The notes under the pieces were generated by a model, which was not told the DNA's origin, did no database searches, and was given only the letters and a program-made list of their open reading frames with translations. A stretch of 57,223 nucleotides of DNA from Opitutaceae bacterium (lineage in GTDB: Bacteria > Verrucomicrobiota > Verrucomicrobiia > Opitutales > Opitutaceae): positions 1-57,223 of the forward strand of contig JADJTK010000002.1 in the NCBI GenBank assembly GCA_016711225.1, given 5' to 3'. The position numbers and the translations under genes were made by a program. Of the stretch, positions 46,101-53,164 are shown piece by piece. Positions within the stretch are counted from its first letter, which is position 1; each line of letters begins with the position of its first letter.

Positions 46101-46526
46101 GCGATCGAACTGTTGCGCGAGCAGTTGGGCGAAGGCGAAACGATCGCGCGGGGCGAGGGCCTGGCCGGGATCGAGTCCGAGCTGGTCGGCGATGCCGTCC
46201 ACCTCGGTGAGCAGTTGCCAGCGCAGGCGTTCCGGCGACCAGAAGGCGTGGGCGGCGGCGAACTCGGCGGCGGCGGGGCCGGCGGCGAAGTGGCGTTTGA
46301 AATACTCGCCGGGTTGCAGGAACTCGAAGCCCATGCTCAGGCCGAGGTCGCGGGCGAGTTGCACCTGCAGCCAGTCGCCCAAGGGGGGGGCGAGCAGGAG
46401 CACCGGGACGGGGCGCGGGAGGCCGGTGGTGCGGGCGAGGGTGGCGGTGCGCGCGGCGGCGAGGCGCGGCCGCAGGGAGGCGAGCAATTCGTCGTTCCGG
46501 GCGGCCAGATGAAGGTGGAGACTCAT
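43107..46526 (-). CDS. recC: Exodeoxyribonuclease V gamma subunit RecC
   Basis: Scaffold and Chi-recognition subunit of RecBCD, 1139 residues. The start MSLHLHLAARNDELLASLRP is followed by LLLAPPLGDWLQVQLARDLGLSMGFEFLQPGEYF, typical of RecC. Inactivated helicase-like domains follow (HCCHSPRRELEVLRDELLRA; VCSD-type turn in GLQDGAFPRASRRPAWDLL), and the C-terminus has a dead nuclease-like fold. Whether Chi is recognised, and which sequence, cannot be told from here. First gene of recC-recB-recD; its promoter should lie in 46527-46795, shared with the divergent FmdB-like gene. Confidence 0.92.
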   Translation of the reverse strand: MSLHLHLAARNDELLASLRPRLAAARTATLARTTGLPRPVPVLLLAPPLGDWLQVQLARDLGLSMGFEFLQPGEYFKRHFAAGPAAAEFAAAHAFWSPERLRWQLLTEVDGIADQLGLDPGQALAPRDRFAFAQLLAQQFDRYARHRPDWPARWRSDQSVLNPTTRPLPGSALADEEWQRRLWRRLAARADAPFHPACLLHQLAAARLSPAEASPPLFIVGTDALDPLLLRTLQTLALQGQVIELHLLLPSLGYLGDIARRHGRSATLPAPDSPEAAPENLTHPLLASLGQQAVGTFLLLDTLTQDYAEWPDLDLGTETPPHASLLQRLQTDIRQQRPPSGVPPAAGQPDTRPLLATTDRSLRVHCCHSPRRELEVLRDELLRAFAELPDLQPEEVLVAVTDFDAYAPLAEAILRAGTPPLPVRLTSIPAREANPIAVALLALLRLALGRHTASELIELLNLGAVQQHLGLAGETAALAQLAEAIRQSGLTHGLDATDRPAGDATGTWRAAIDRHLAGAWFGPVANARDAAGAYAHPLASELHYNDESLLHFAGWLTRLADQLRSWSSPAPAATWANRLEEAVNDLLGSEENDAPAAALRRLLGELAGVSAQTPLDAGTMLDWLQPQLDNATSLRTSMGGEILLGRLDQLHGLPCRVLAILGLQDGAFPRASRRPAWDLLTHRPERFDADPRTQDRQWFLDGLLAPHERLILTAANRSLRSPHDGPLSSCVDELLRVAANTVRPTPPFATLDLQLVVNHRIQPFASDYFVGGTPLPHSFNADAAHIAAGIAQATDDAAPPFFSAAAALAPLATDSPLTLTLKQLTNFWRDPARAWLQALQLEIHEDEPDDTALDFAPVSLDALQAYEVKSTALAAHLSGNDPRLCGASARLSANRTLPPGALGSLAWELRDGEIKPLASGLAPLLQQVAPTALHCTVSGGVEVGGELLLALPADAAPWVLVFRPSKFDRNPKYQLEAFIQTLVATVQLGRPVGCRVLGLDLPEGRQLPAFSPEQAHLHLCALLAGYRLGQRQPLPYAPTTSDLLASALASGPAAEESALEQAEARWHADSFGGQPGGEGTTPAAALAWRDADAFAPPHRDAWLHWARAIAAPLRAWWNAPVDPATSPAAAPTQPTRPQA

Positions 46527-46795
46527 GCGAGAGGGGCGGAAGGTCGGGAGCGAACGAGGCCGCTCAGTTCAGCGCATGAGCGCACGAAGCCAAGGGTGAT
46601 TCGCAGGCGTCCGGCCGGCGACCGCAGCGTGGAGCAAGTGCGGCGCCGGTACGCGGACTGCCGGGTGGACACGCTGCCCTGCGGGGAAAAGCCGGAAGTG
46701 CCAGGGTCGCGCACGAGCCGGAGGAGAGGACCAAGGACGAAGCGGGTTGTACTTCCGGCTTGTGGCCGAGGACCCGACAGGTTCATTGCCGCACC

Positions 46796-47335
46796 ATGCC
46801 GATCTACGAGTACTATTGCCCGGAGAACCATAAGATCTACCAGTTCTTTGCCAAAACCCTCGCACAGGGGCAGACGCTGCCGCAGTGCCCGGACAATCCG
46901 GCATATCGGATGGAGCGGATGATGTCGGCCTTCGCCATTACGGGACGTAACGCCGAGCCTGCGGCGGCTCCTTCCGCAGCGACCGGCATGGAGTCCGAGG
47001 GGCGTTCGGACACCGGCGACGTCGGTGGTGAGCCCGAGGATGCACGGATGGAGTCCGCCTTTTCCGAGATGGAGCGAGAGATGGACGGGGTGGATGAGAA
47101 TGATCCGCGTGCGATGGGGCGCATGATGCGTCGCATGTCGGAGCTGACCGGTGAGAAGCTCGACGAGCAGATGGAGGAAGTGGTGCGCAAGCTGGAGGAG
47201 GGCACCGATCCTGATCTGCTTGAGGAGCAGATGGGAGGGGCTTTCCCCGAGGGGGAAGACGGCGATGCCTCCGGAGGAATGGGCGGTGGCCGACGTGGGG
47301 CGCCAATGCGCGACCCGCAGCTCTACGATTATTGA
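46796..47335 (+). CDS. FmdB-like protein with a degenerate zinc ribbon
   Basis: 179 residues from the ATG at 46796 (MPIYEYYCPENHKIYQFFAK). The N-terminal 40 residues match the FmdB regulatory zinc-ribbon pattern, but each knuckle keeps only one cysteine: Cys8 (with His12) and Cys31 (CPDN), where the family has CxxC twice. Metal binding is therefore doubtful. The rest is acidic and Met-rich (ARMESAFSEMEREMDGVDEN, GRMMRRMSELTGEKLDEQME) and Gly-rich at the end. The frame is open upstream to 46760 without homology. Function unknown. The next gene starts 36 bases after its stop. Confidence 0.75.
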   Translation: MPIYEYYCPENHKIYQFFAKTLAQGQTLPQCPDNPAYRMERMMSAFAITGRNAEPAAAPSAATGMESEGRSDTGDVGGEPEDARMESAFSEMEREMDGVDENDPRAMGRMMRRMSELTGEKLDEQMEEVVRKLEEGTDPDLLEEQMGGAFPEGEDGDASGGMGGGRRGAPMRDPQLYDY

Positions 47336-47371
47336 GTTTCCAGCGGGCCGGCGGCGGCCCTTGTTGGTGGG

Positions 47372-48190
47372 GTGGCTGAAACGAACCCAACGGAATTGAT
47401 CTCTCGAATCCAGGCCGGCCGCCAGGCTGTGCAGGCCCAGACGGCGTATCTTCATGCCCAGTTTGGCAAGGCCGCCAGCCACTGGAAGCACGATGGCTCG
47501 CGCGTGACCGATGCCGACTTGGCCATCTCGGCGGCGATATTCGGGGAGTTGGGGCAACGTTTCCCGGGGGACGATCTCTTCAGTGAGGAGTTGTCGGTTG
47601 GGGCGTCTCCGCTGCCGCGCCAGGGCGAGTGGTCGTGGGTGCTCGATCCGATCGATGGCACTAACAATTTCGCGCTCGGGGTGCCGGTCACGGCGATCTC
47701 GCTGGGGCTGCTGCACCACGGGGAACCGGTGTATGGTTTTCTCTACGATCTGGGGCGGCGGATGCTCATCCATGGGGGCCCCGGGCAGGGCGTATGGGCG
47801 GGCGACGAGCGGCTGGAGCCGCAATTTGGACGCAGCGGCCGCCACGAGCGGATCATCGCCACGCACTCGCCCGTCGACGCCCGGTACCTGCCGTTGATCA
47901 CGGTGATTCTCACCCGGTACAAGCTGCGCGGGTTCGGCAGCGGCGCGCTGCATCTCACCTACGCCTCGCTGGGCATGATCGACGCGTGCATGGATTTCAC
48001 CGTGAAGGTGTGGGACATCGCGGCCGCCGCCGCCATCGCCCGGGAGACCGGGGCGCCGATGCACTTCTTCGAGACCTCGCCGTTTCCGTTACAGCAGTTC
48101 GACCTCAAGATGAAGCCGGTGCCGTATTGCGCGGGAAGCCCGGAGGTGATGGCCGAGATCGTCGCGCTGGTCGAACGCACGCGGGGCTGA
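47372..48190 (+). CDS. Inositol monophosphatase family phosphatase
   Basis: A Mg/Li-sensitive sugar or nucleotide phosphatase, 272 residues from GTG 47372. Metal-binding motif 1 is DPIDGTNNF at 92-100, with the upstream SEE at 71-73 and the KHDGSRVTDADL lead-in. Motif 2 is WDIAAAAAIARETGAPM from Trp214, with Asp215. The fold is complete. Possible substrates are inositol phosphate, histidinol phosphate or PAP; the sequence does not decide. Likely co-transcribed with the FmdB-like gene. Confidence 0.88.
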   Translation: MAETNPTELISRIQAGRQAVQAQTAYLHAQFGKAASHWKHDGSRVTDADLAISAAIFGELGQRFPGDDLFSEELSVGASPLPRQGEWSWVLDPIDGTNNFALGVPVTAISLGLLHHGEPVYGFLYDLGRRMLIHGGPGQGVWAGDERLEPQFGRSGRHERIIATHSPVDARYLPLITVILTRYKLRGFGSGALHLTYASLGMIDACMDFTVKVWDIAAAAAIARETGAPMHFFETSPFPLQQFDLKMKPVPYCAGSPEVMAEIVALVERTRG

Positions 48191-48201
48191 CCGGGATCGG
48201 T

Positions 48202-48229
48202 GACCAGTTATCAGTGATCAGTAGTCGGT
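48202..48229 (+). repeat. Four tandem 7-base repeats
   Basis: GACCAGT, TATCAGT, GATCAGT, AGTCGGT in direct succession just after the phosphatase stop. A minor short-unit repeat; no function evident. Confidence 0.6.
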
Positions 48230-48341
48230 AAGGACACCAACGTCTCCCCTCGAGTGGGCTTCGGGCTCGCAGGCTGGGCGAACGGCCCGGAACTTCGCAA
48301 GGACCTCGGGCGCGGCTTGGGCGCCGCCTTGCCCTCCCGGT

Positions 48342-48770
48342 TCAGCGCTGCTTGCGGGCGGCGAAGCGCTCGCGCCCGAGCAGCCAGCCGGCGGCGGCGA
48401 GGAAGGCGAGGTCGCGCAGAAGGTATTGGAGATAGCCCGCTCCGCTCACGGCGGCTGGCCGGCCGAAACAGCCGCAGACAATGTCGAGGCCGCGCCACCA
48501 CGCCTGGGCAATCGCGGCGAGAAATACCAGGGAGAGCGCGAAGACCAACCAGAGGGCGGCGCGGCCGTGGGCCGGCCACAGCAGCGCCAGGGCGGTGCAA
48601 AGCTCGAACCAGGGCAGCCAGACGGCGACGATCGCGACCAGCAACTCCGGCAGCATCCGGTAGGTTTGGATGGCCGAGTGAAAGTCCGCCGGATGGGCTA
48701 TTTTGGTGACAGCAGCCCCGGCGAAAACGGCGGCCAGGGCCACGCGGAAGATCAAGTCGAGCGTCTTCAT
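48342..48770 (-). CDS. MauE/DoxX-like redox-associated membrane protein
   Basis: 142 residues with four predicted membrane helices. The N-terminus follows the DoxX/MauE pattern (LIFRVALAAVFAGAAVTKIAHPADFHSAIQTYRMLP). A CxC pair, Cys99 and Cys101 in IVCGCFGRP, lies after the third helix and could take part in thiol-disulfide chemistry, as proposed for MauE in methylamine dehydrogenase maturation. No methylamine genes are nearby. Its ATG overlaps the stop of the rhodanese gene (ATGA), so the two are coupled. Last gene of the surE-DUF1573-rhodanese-MauE run. Confidence 0.8.
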   Translation of the reverse strand: MKTLDLIFRVALAAVFAGAAVTKIAHPADFHSAIQTYRMLPELLVAIVAVWLPWFELCTALALLWPAHGRAALWLVFALSLVFLAAIAQAWWRGLDIVCGCFGRPAAVSGAGYLQYLLRDLAFLAAAGWLLGRERFAARKQR

Positions 48771-49195
48771 GGCTGCAGCGCCCTCTGCCACGACGACCAG
48801 CCGCCGTGCAGCAACCAGACGTCGTCGAATTGGTAGTCTCGTCGCAGGCGTTCGGCGACTTGCCGGCTGGAGCTGCAGGCGGAATCGTCGCAGTAGACGA
48901 CGACGCGCGTGCCGGGTTGCCAGCGGGCGATCACGTCCATGATCTGAGCGTCCCACTGGTCGAGGTCGAGCGGCAGGGCTTCGGGGATGTGGGCGGAGGC
49001 GTAGGCGGCGCCGTGGCGGGCGTCGAGCCAGAGGAGGGGGCCGCGATGGTCGCGGGCGGCAGCGAGGGTGAGCTCGTCGGGGGCGACCGGGTCGGAGAAG
49101 AGTGCGCGGGTGCGCGGGTCGAGGGCCAGCGCGGCGGCGGCCAACAGCGTGGCTGCTGTGAGGATACCGAGCCAGCTGCGCCGGAGGGAGGCCAT
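48767..49195 (-). CDS. Exported or membrane-anchored rhodanese-like protein
   Basis: 142 residues. The N-terminal hydrophobic segment (about 8-25, WLGILTAATLLAAAALAL) targets the domain to the periplasm. The rhodanese fold follows: LLWLDARHGAAYASAHIPEALPL, then the active loop VVVYCDDSACSSSRQVAERLR with candidate catalytic Cys102 and a second Cys107, and WLLHGGWSSW at the end. It probably carries a persulfide or a disulfide rather than acting on thiosulfate (inference). It lies 3 bases after the DUF1573 gene and overlaps the mauE-like gene. Confidence 0.87.
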   Translation of the reverse strand: MASLRRSWLGILTAATLLAAAALALDPRTRALFSDPVAPDELTLAAARDHRGPLLWLDARHGAAYASAHIPEALPLDLDQWDAQIMDVIARWQPGTRVVVYCDDSACSSSRQVAERLRRDYQFDDVWLLHGGWSSWQRALQP

Positions 49196-49198
49196 GGG

Positions 49199-50011
49199 CT
49201 ATTTCCGGCCCTGGTCGCGTGCAGCGGAGGGGCCGACGGCGGCCGCGGCGGGCGCCGGGCCGTCCAGTGTGCGGGCGACCACGGTGAAGAGGCGTTCGTT
49301 CTTCTCGGTGCCGAGCAGGGTGCGCAGCGTGATGGCCGTGTAGGTATGGAGCGTAGCGGGCGGTGTGACGGTGATCTCGTAGTCGCGACCGCTGCCGCCG
49401 ACGGGGCGGAAGGTGGCGCTGAACTCCGGGCTGCTGCATTGGACGTCCGCGAGCTCGGCGGTGAGGCTTTGGGCGAAGGTCAGGTGCATGAGCTTGGGCG
49501 TGCGCGGCTCATTGCCCTTCCAGAAGACGAAGCGGGTATCGAAGGTGATGATGGTCTCGATGTGGGCGACCACGGTGAGGGTTGCGGTCTCCCCGGCGTC
49601 GTCGGTTTGCACAGTAATGGGGAGGCGCACGGTGCCCTCGCGGCTGCCGGGGTGGAAGTCGACCTTGAGCTCGCCGTGTTCGCCGGGGTCGTACACGTTC
49701 TTCGCGAGGGCCGGTACGGTGCAGCCGCAGCCGGGGTGGACGTTGGTGATCGTGACGGGTTTGGCGCCGGCGTTGGTGAAGGCGAAACGCACGGTGCCGG
49801 TGGACTCGCTGGCTCGTAGGGCGACGGATTGCTCCGTGGTTGTCCATTGGAGCTCGGCCGCGGCAGGAAAGGGGCGGCGAGAGCGATGAGAAGAGCGAAC
49901 GGGGTCAGGCGAGGCCCGGGGGGGCGGGAATTGGTTGCCCAGGCACGGAGGCGCGTGCCGAGACGGACGGCTCGAATAACGCAGGCACGGAGGCCTGCGC
50001 CACGACGGCAA
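49199..50011 (-). CDS. DUF1573 domain protein, signal peptide out of frame
   Basis: The conserved part runs from about 49870 down to 49199: AELQWTTTEQSVALRASE, then the DUF1573 core GTVRFAFTNAGAKPVTITNVHPGCGCTVP, with the CGC motif typical of the family. A second, Ig-like half follows (IITFDTRFVFWKGNE). This frame has no plausible signal peptide and no clear start; its upstream part is Arg/Pro-rich. The next frame over encodes a good signal core (LTPFALLIALAAPF) at 49908-49866. Restoring one base in the CCCCTTTCC run there would give ALLIALAAPFPAAAELQW. So either a one-base deletion or a sequence error has split the gene. Family function is unknown; the protein is exported. Confidence 0.7.
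   Translation of the reverse strand: MPSWRRPPCLRYSSRPSRHAPPCLGNQFPPPRASPDPVRSSHRSRRPFPAAAELQWTTTEQSVALRASESTGTVRFAFTNAGAKPVTITNVHPGCGCTVPALAKNVYDPGEHGELKVDFHPGSREGTVRLPITVQTDDAGETATLTVVAHIETIITFDTRFVFWKGNEPRTPKLMHLTFAQSLTAELADVQCSSPEFSATFRPVGGSGRDYEITVTPPATLHTYTAITLRTLLGTEKNERLFTVVARTLDGPAPAAAAVGPSAARDQGRK
49941..49998. repeat. Pair of small hairpins (42-base period)
   Basis: GGCACG-GAGGCG-CGTGCC (49942-49959) and GCAGGC-ACGGAG-GCCTGC (49981-49998). Both contain AGGCACGGAGGC in direct orientation, 42 bases apart. Located between surE and the DUF1573 gene. Confidence 0.7.
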
Positions 50012-50044
50012 ACGGTGAGTTCGGTCGACGGCATAACGGGCATC

Positions 50045-50830
50045 TCAGTGCCCGAGGCGGGCGTAGTCGAGCACGGTGTGGCTGATCGCGCCAGTGGCGA
50101 GGGCGGCATTGTCGGTGAGCGGAAGAGAGGGGGAGAGTTCCTTTCCGCCGCGGTTGTAGGCGAAACGGTGCAGGCCGGCCTCGTCAGGGGCGCCGAAGAG
50201 GCGCGGGAGCAGGCGACGGGCGGGCACGGTGCGCACCACCGGGGCGTCGGGCCGGCAGGGGAAGGGGTAGTTGAAGTTGTGGACGGTGAAGGCGCGCGGC
50301 GCAGTCCGGGCCAGCAGCTCCGGGATGAAGGCGGCGGCGTGGCGGGCGCTCATCTGTACGCTGGCCAGGAGCTCCGCACGAGGGCGGCCGTTGTGGGCGC
50401 GGATGTATTCGAAATCTTCGAGGGCAACCTCCTGGGAGATGGCGGCGGAGGCCAGGCCGTGCAAGGCACCCTCCCAGGCTCCCCCGATCGTGCCGCTGGC
50501 GGGGATGAAGGCCAGGGAGGTGTTGCGGCCGATGTTGATGCCGCTGACGACTCCCTCGATGGCCGGGCCCTCGGCGGGCAGGAGGTGGGCCAGGGCGATG
50601 TTCACGCAATCACTGGGGGTGCCGTCTACCGACCAAGTGGGGCAGCCGAAGCCACATTCCGCGCGGGCGGAACGCACGGGGCGGTGGCGGGATTTGGCTG
50701 CCCCGATCCAACTCTGTTCGCCCAGCGGAGCGACGACGGTGAGGGCGTGGTTGGCGGCGAGGAGGGCGTGGACGAGTTCGTGGAGGAAGACGGCGTCGAG
50801 CCCGTCGTCGTTGGTGACGAGGAGGTGCAT
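50045..50830 (-). CDS. surE: 5'/3'-nucleotidase SurE
   Basis: Metal-dependent nucleoside monophosphate phosphatase, 261 residues. The metal site is TNDDG at 7-11 (Asp8 and Asp9), with the Ser/Asn ligands in APLGEQSWIGAA. The catalytic region has DGTPSDCVNIALAHLL and VVSGINIGRNTSLAFIPASGTIGGA, all classic SurE motifs. The C-terminal part (FAYNRGGKELSPSLPLTDNAALATGAISHTVL) includes the domain-swapping arm. It has a role in nucleotide pool repair and stress survival in other bacteria. It may lead the downstream exported cluster, but the hairpin pair in between could separate them. Confidence 0.93.
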   Translation of the reverse strand: MHLLVTNDDGLDAVFLHELVHALLAANHALTVVAPLGEQSWIGAAKSRHRPVRSARAECGFGCPTWSVDGTPSDCVNIALAHLLPAEGPAIEGVVSGINIGRNTSLAFIPASGTIGGAWEGALHGLASAAISQEVALEDFEYIRAHNGRPRAELLASVQMSARHAAAFIPELLARTAPRAFTVHNFNYPFPCRPDAPVVRTVPARRLLPRLFGAPDEAGLHRFAYNRGGKELSPSLPLTDNAALATGAISHTVLDYARLGH

Positions 50831-50899
50831 GGCTGGCGCAAGTGCATGAGACCCACGCCGGGGCGTTGCAGCGTCAAAATGTCTGGCCGGCGGAGGTGG

Positions 50900-51283
50900 T
50901 CAGGCCGCGCGCTGGTGGCGCCCGGTGAGCATTTTGCGAACTCGGTCCAGTAGTTGGTGAGGGCTGAAGGGTTTGGCCAGGAAGTCGTTGGCCCCAGAGG
51001 CCAAGGCGATGGGGCGGGCCTCCGCCTCGTCGCAGGCGCTCACGCAGAGAATGGGCAGGCGCGCGGTGGCCGGCCGGCGGCGCAGCGTCTCGCAGAGGCT
51101 GAAGCCGACGATGTCGGGCAGCATGATGTCGAGGAGCACCGCATCAGGGGTGATCGTGCGCAGGGTTTGCAGCGCGGCTCCGCCGTCGGCAGCGAGCTCA
51201 ATGGCGTGCCCGGCGCTGCGCAGGGTGATCGCCATGAGTTCGGCGAGGTCGGGATCGTCTTCGATGATGAGGATGCAGGACAT
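50900..51283 (-). CDS. Single-domain response regulator (CheY-like)
   Basis: 127 residues from the ATG at 51281-51283 (MSCILIIEDDPDLAELMAIT). It has a receiver domain only: acidic pocket Asp9/Asp10, phospho-acceptor Asp52 in LLDIMLPDIVGF, a conserved Ser/Thr position in LCVSA and Lys104 in FLAKPF. The output must be by protein contact. No sensor kinase is encoded nearby, so it is an orphan. The short C-terminal tail is basic (RVRKMLTGRHQ). Confidence 0.9.
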   Translation of the reverse strand: MSCILIIEDDPDLAELMAITLRSAGHAIELAADGGAALQTLRTITPDAVLLDIMLPDIVGFSLCETLRRRPATARLPILCVSACDEAEARPIALASGANDFLAKPFSPHQLLDRVRKMLTGRHQRAA

Positions 51284-51344
51284 ACGCCGACGACAATCGG
51301 CAGGCAGGCTTGGTTCCTGCAACCGGCACACGTTACGTATCTGC

Positions 51345-51416
51345 AACAAAAGAGCCGGCCAGCGACCGGCTCTCCGCTAGGCGGGGGGACAAGCCGGCCG
51401 GTGACCGGCTCCACGA
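51345..51416 (-). terminator. Hairpin pair; first may terminate ybaK
   Basis: AGAGCCGG-CCAGCGA-CCGGCTCT (51351-51373), followed on the minus strand by TTTGTT, could be a weak terminator for the YbaK-type gene. A related hairpin AGCCGG-CCGGTGA-CCGGCT lies at 51392-51410, 39 bases away and sharing AGCCGGCC. The doublet form is like the pair at 49.94-50.0 kb. Confidence 0.5.
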
Positions 51417-51447
51417 GGGGCCCGGTCGTCGAAACACGGTCGCGCGC

Positions 51448-51918
51448 TCAGCGGGCGACCGCGGCGAAATCGAGCACCCGCGGATGCACCAGGCGCTCGA
51501 AGTCGCGGTAGCGCATCTGAATGAGCTCGGTGTGGGAACCGGCGTTGAAGGCGATGTATTCGTCCTGGGTCAGCTCGTCGGCCACGTGCACGGGCAGGTC
51601 GAAGAGGTTGCCGAACGGGGGCATCGCGCCGGTTTCGCAGCCCGGGAAGACGGCGCGAAAGTCGTCCTCATGGGCCATCTCGATGCGCACGGCACCGGAG
51701 AGCTCGCCGAGCAGTTCGACGTCGACCCGATAACTGGCGGGCAGCACAGCCATCGCCAGTTCGCCGTCGATACGCACGATCACGGTCTTGGCCAGTTCGC
51801 GGCCGGAGATGTGGCTGACGGCGGCGATCTCCTGGGCGGTGAAGGCGGGCGAGTGCGATATCACTGTATAGCGGATGCACTCGCGATCGAGGTAGTCGCA
51901 AAGGGCTTTGAGGACCAT
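51448..51918 (-). CDS. YbaK/EbsC family aminoacyl-tRNA deacylase
   Basis: 156 residues. A trans-editing domain that hydrolyses mischarged aminoacyl-tRNA (Cys-, Ala- or other tRNAPro-type substrates). Motifs include the N-terminal YTVISHSPAFTAQEIAAVSH, the conserved Lys44 in GRELAKTVIVRIDG, and the signature MPPFGNLFDLPVHVADELTQDEYIAFNAGSHTELI. The substrate is not decided by sequence; it could be YbaK, ProX or a stand-alone relative. Upstream of the response regulator, with the hairpin pair between. Confidence 0.88.
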   Translation of the reverse strand: MVLKALCDYLDRECIRYTVISHSPAFTAQEIAAVSHISGRELAKTVIVRIDGELAMAVLPASYRVDVELLGELSGAVRIEMAHEDDFRAVFPGCETGAMPPFGNLFDLPVHVADELTQDEYIAFNAGSHTELIQMRYRDFERLVHPRVLDFAAVAR

Positions 51919-52076
51919 ACGCGCTCCTTTTCTTTAGGGTTGTGGTTCAGGGGATGCGAACGCCTTCGCGGCGTCGCGGGCTGGGGAAGATAGGCCGACG
52001 CGGGCCAGAGTCCAATGCCGGGGCGGGACTCATTTCCCGGGCTTGCCGCGGGCCGGGGCAGCCGCATGCTCGCGCC

Positions 52077-52580
52077 ATGCGTTTTAGTAAGAAGGCAATC
52101 CTTGTCGCCGGAGTCGCTTTGTTGGGACTGGTCGGGCCGGCTTCGGCCCGTTCGGGGTTCAACTGGGATGAGCTGAACCAGATCGACCAGAAATGGCCTC
52201 AGGCCAAGGCGACCACCACCGGCCTACGCTATTTGGTCGAGCGGGAAGGGCAGGGCGAACGCCCCAAGCCCGGCCAAGTCGTGAAGGTGCTTTTCAAGGG
52301 CATGTTTTTCGACGGTCGCGTGTTCGACCAATCCCTGGATCCGGCCAAACCGTTCTCCTTCCGCCTGGGCCGTGGGGAGGTTATCGGGGGCTGGGAGGAG
52401 GGCATCGCAATGATGAAGGTCGGGGGGAAATGCGTGCTGCTCGTGCCCTACGATCTCGCCTACGGCTCCCGCGGCAGGCCGCCGCGTATCCCGCGGCAAA
52501 CTTCGCTGGTTTTCGAGGTGGAACTGCTGGCGATCGAACCCTTCCAGGCCGCCGCGGCCCCGGCTGCCGCCAAACCATGA
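52077..52580 (+). CDS. Periplasmic FKBP-type peptidyl-prolyl isomerase
   Basis: 167 residues from the ATG at 52077. Signal peptide FSKKAILVAGVALLGLVGPASA (about 3-24), then an FKBP domain: TTTGLRYLVEREGQGERPKPGQVVKVLFKG, FDGRVFDQS, FSFRLGRGEVIGGWEEGIAMMKVGGKCVLLVPYDLAYGS, and LVFEVELLAIE. It catalyses cis-trans isomerisation of proline bonds during folding of exported proteins. An Ala/Pro tail ends it. Its TGA overlaps the start of the next FKBP gene (ATGA). An upstream extension of the frame to 51942 has no homology. Confidence 0.9.
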   Translation: MRFSKKAILVAGVALLGLVGPASARSGFNWDELNQIDQKWPQAKATTTGLRYLVEREGQGERPKPGQVVKVLFKGMFFDGRVFDQSLDPAKPFSFRLGRGEVIGGWEEGIAMMKVGGKCVLLVPYDLAYGSRGRPPRIPRQTSLVFEVELLAIEPFQAAAAPAAAKP

Positions 52581-53164
52581 ACCTCCGCCTGCTTCCCCTT
52601 CTGGGCCTTGGGGCCCTCACCGCCGTCGCCTTGATTGGCGGTTGTGCGAAATCCGAGCCGCCGGCCCCGCCACCGCCGGCACCGAGCGTGCCCAAACCGC
52701 CACTCGCCGCGACCGACGAGGTGTGGACTTCCGAGCAGTTGGCGTTCCTGCAGGAGAAGTTCGGCGCCTTGGAGACAACGGCCTCGGGGCTGCGCTACAA
52801 GATCTTGCAGCCGGGCACGGGCGAGGCCCGGCCAAACCGAGCCAACCAGGTGTCCGTATACTACCGGGGCACCTTCCTCGACGGGCGCATGTTCGACGAA
52901 CGCCTGAAGTCGCCGTTCTCGTTTCGCGTGGGCGTGGGCAAGGTGATCAAGGGCTGGGACGAGGCGGTGATGGCCATGCAGAAGGGGGAGAAGCGGCTCA
53001 TCGTCGTCCCGTACTGGCTGGGTTATGGCGTGGCGGGGAAGATCCCGTACATCATGCCCCGCGCCACGCTGGTCTTCGAGATCGAGCTGCTCGGCTGGGA
53101 AAGCACCGCCAAGATCCCTGGCGGAATTCCGCCCCCGCCCGGTACGGTGGAACGCGACAGCTGA
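52577..53164 (+). CDS. FKBP-type peptidyl-prolyl isomerase lipoprotein
   Basis: 195 residues. A lipoprotein signal with lipobox (VALIGGC, Cys23) and a Pro-rich linker (PPAPPPPAPSVPKPP) lead to an FKBP domain: TTASGLRYKILQPGTGEARP, YYRGTFLDGRMFDERL, FSFRVGVGKVIKGWDEAVMAMQKGEKRLIVVPYWLGYG and LVFEIELLGWE. It is a paralogue of the preceding gene but tethered to a membrane. Its TGA overlaps the ATG of the next gene (TGATG at 53162-53166). Confidence 0.9.
   Translation: MNLRLLPLLGLGALTAVALIGGCAKSEPPAPPPPAPSVPKPPLAATDEVWTSEQLAFLQEKFGALETTASGLRYKILQPGTGEARPNRANQVSVYYRGTFLDGRMFDERLKSPFSFRVGVGKVIKGWDEAVMAMQKGEKRLIVVPYWLGYGVAGKIPYIMPRATLVFEIELLGWESTAKIPGGIPPPPGTVERDS

Noticed and set aside
46523..48064. 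513-codon minus frame over the FmdB-like and phosphatase genes
   Set aside because: Overlaps two genes with clear motifs; no homology of its own.
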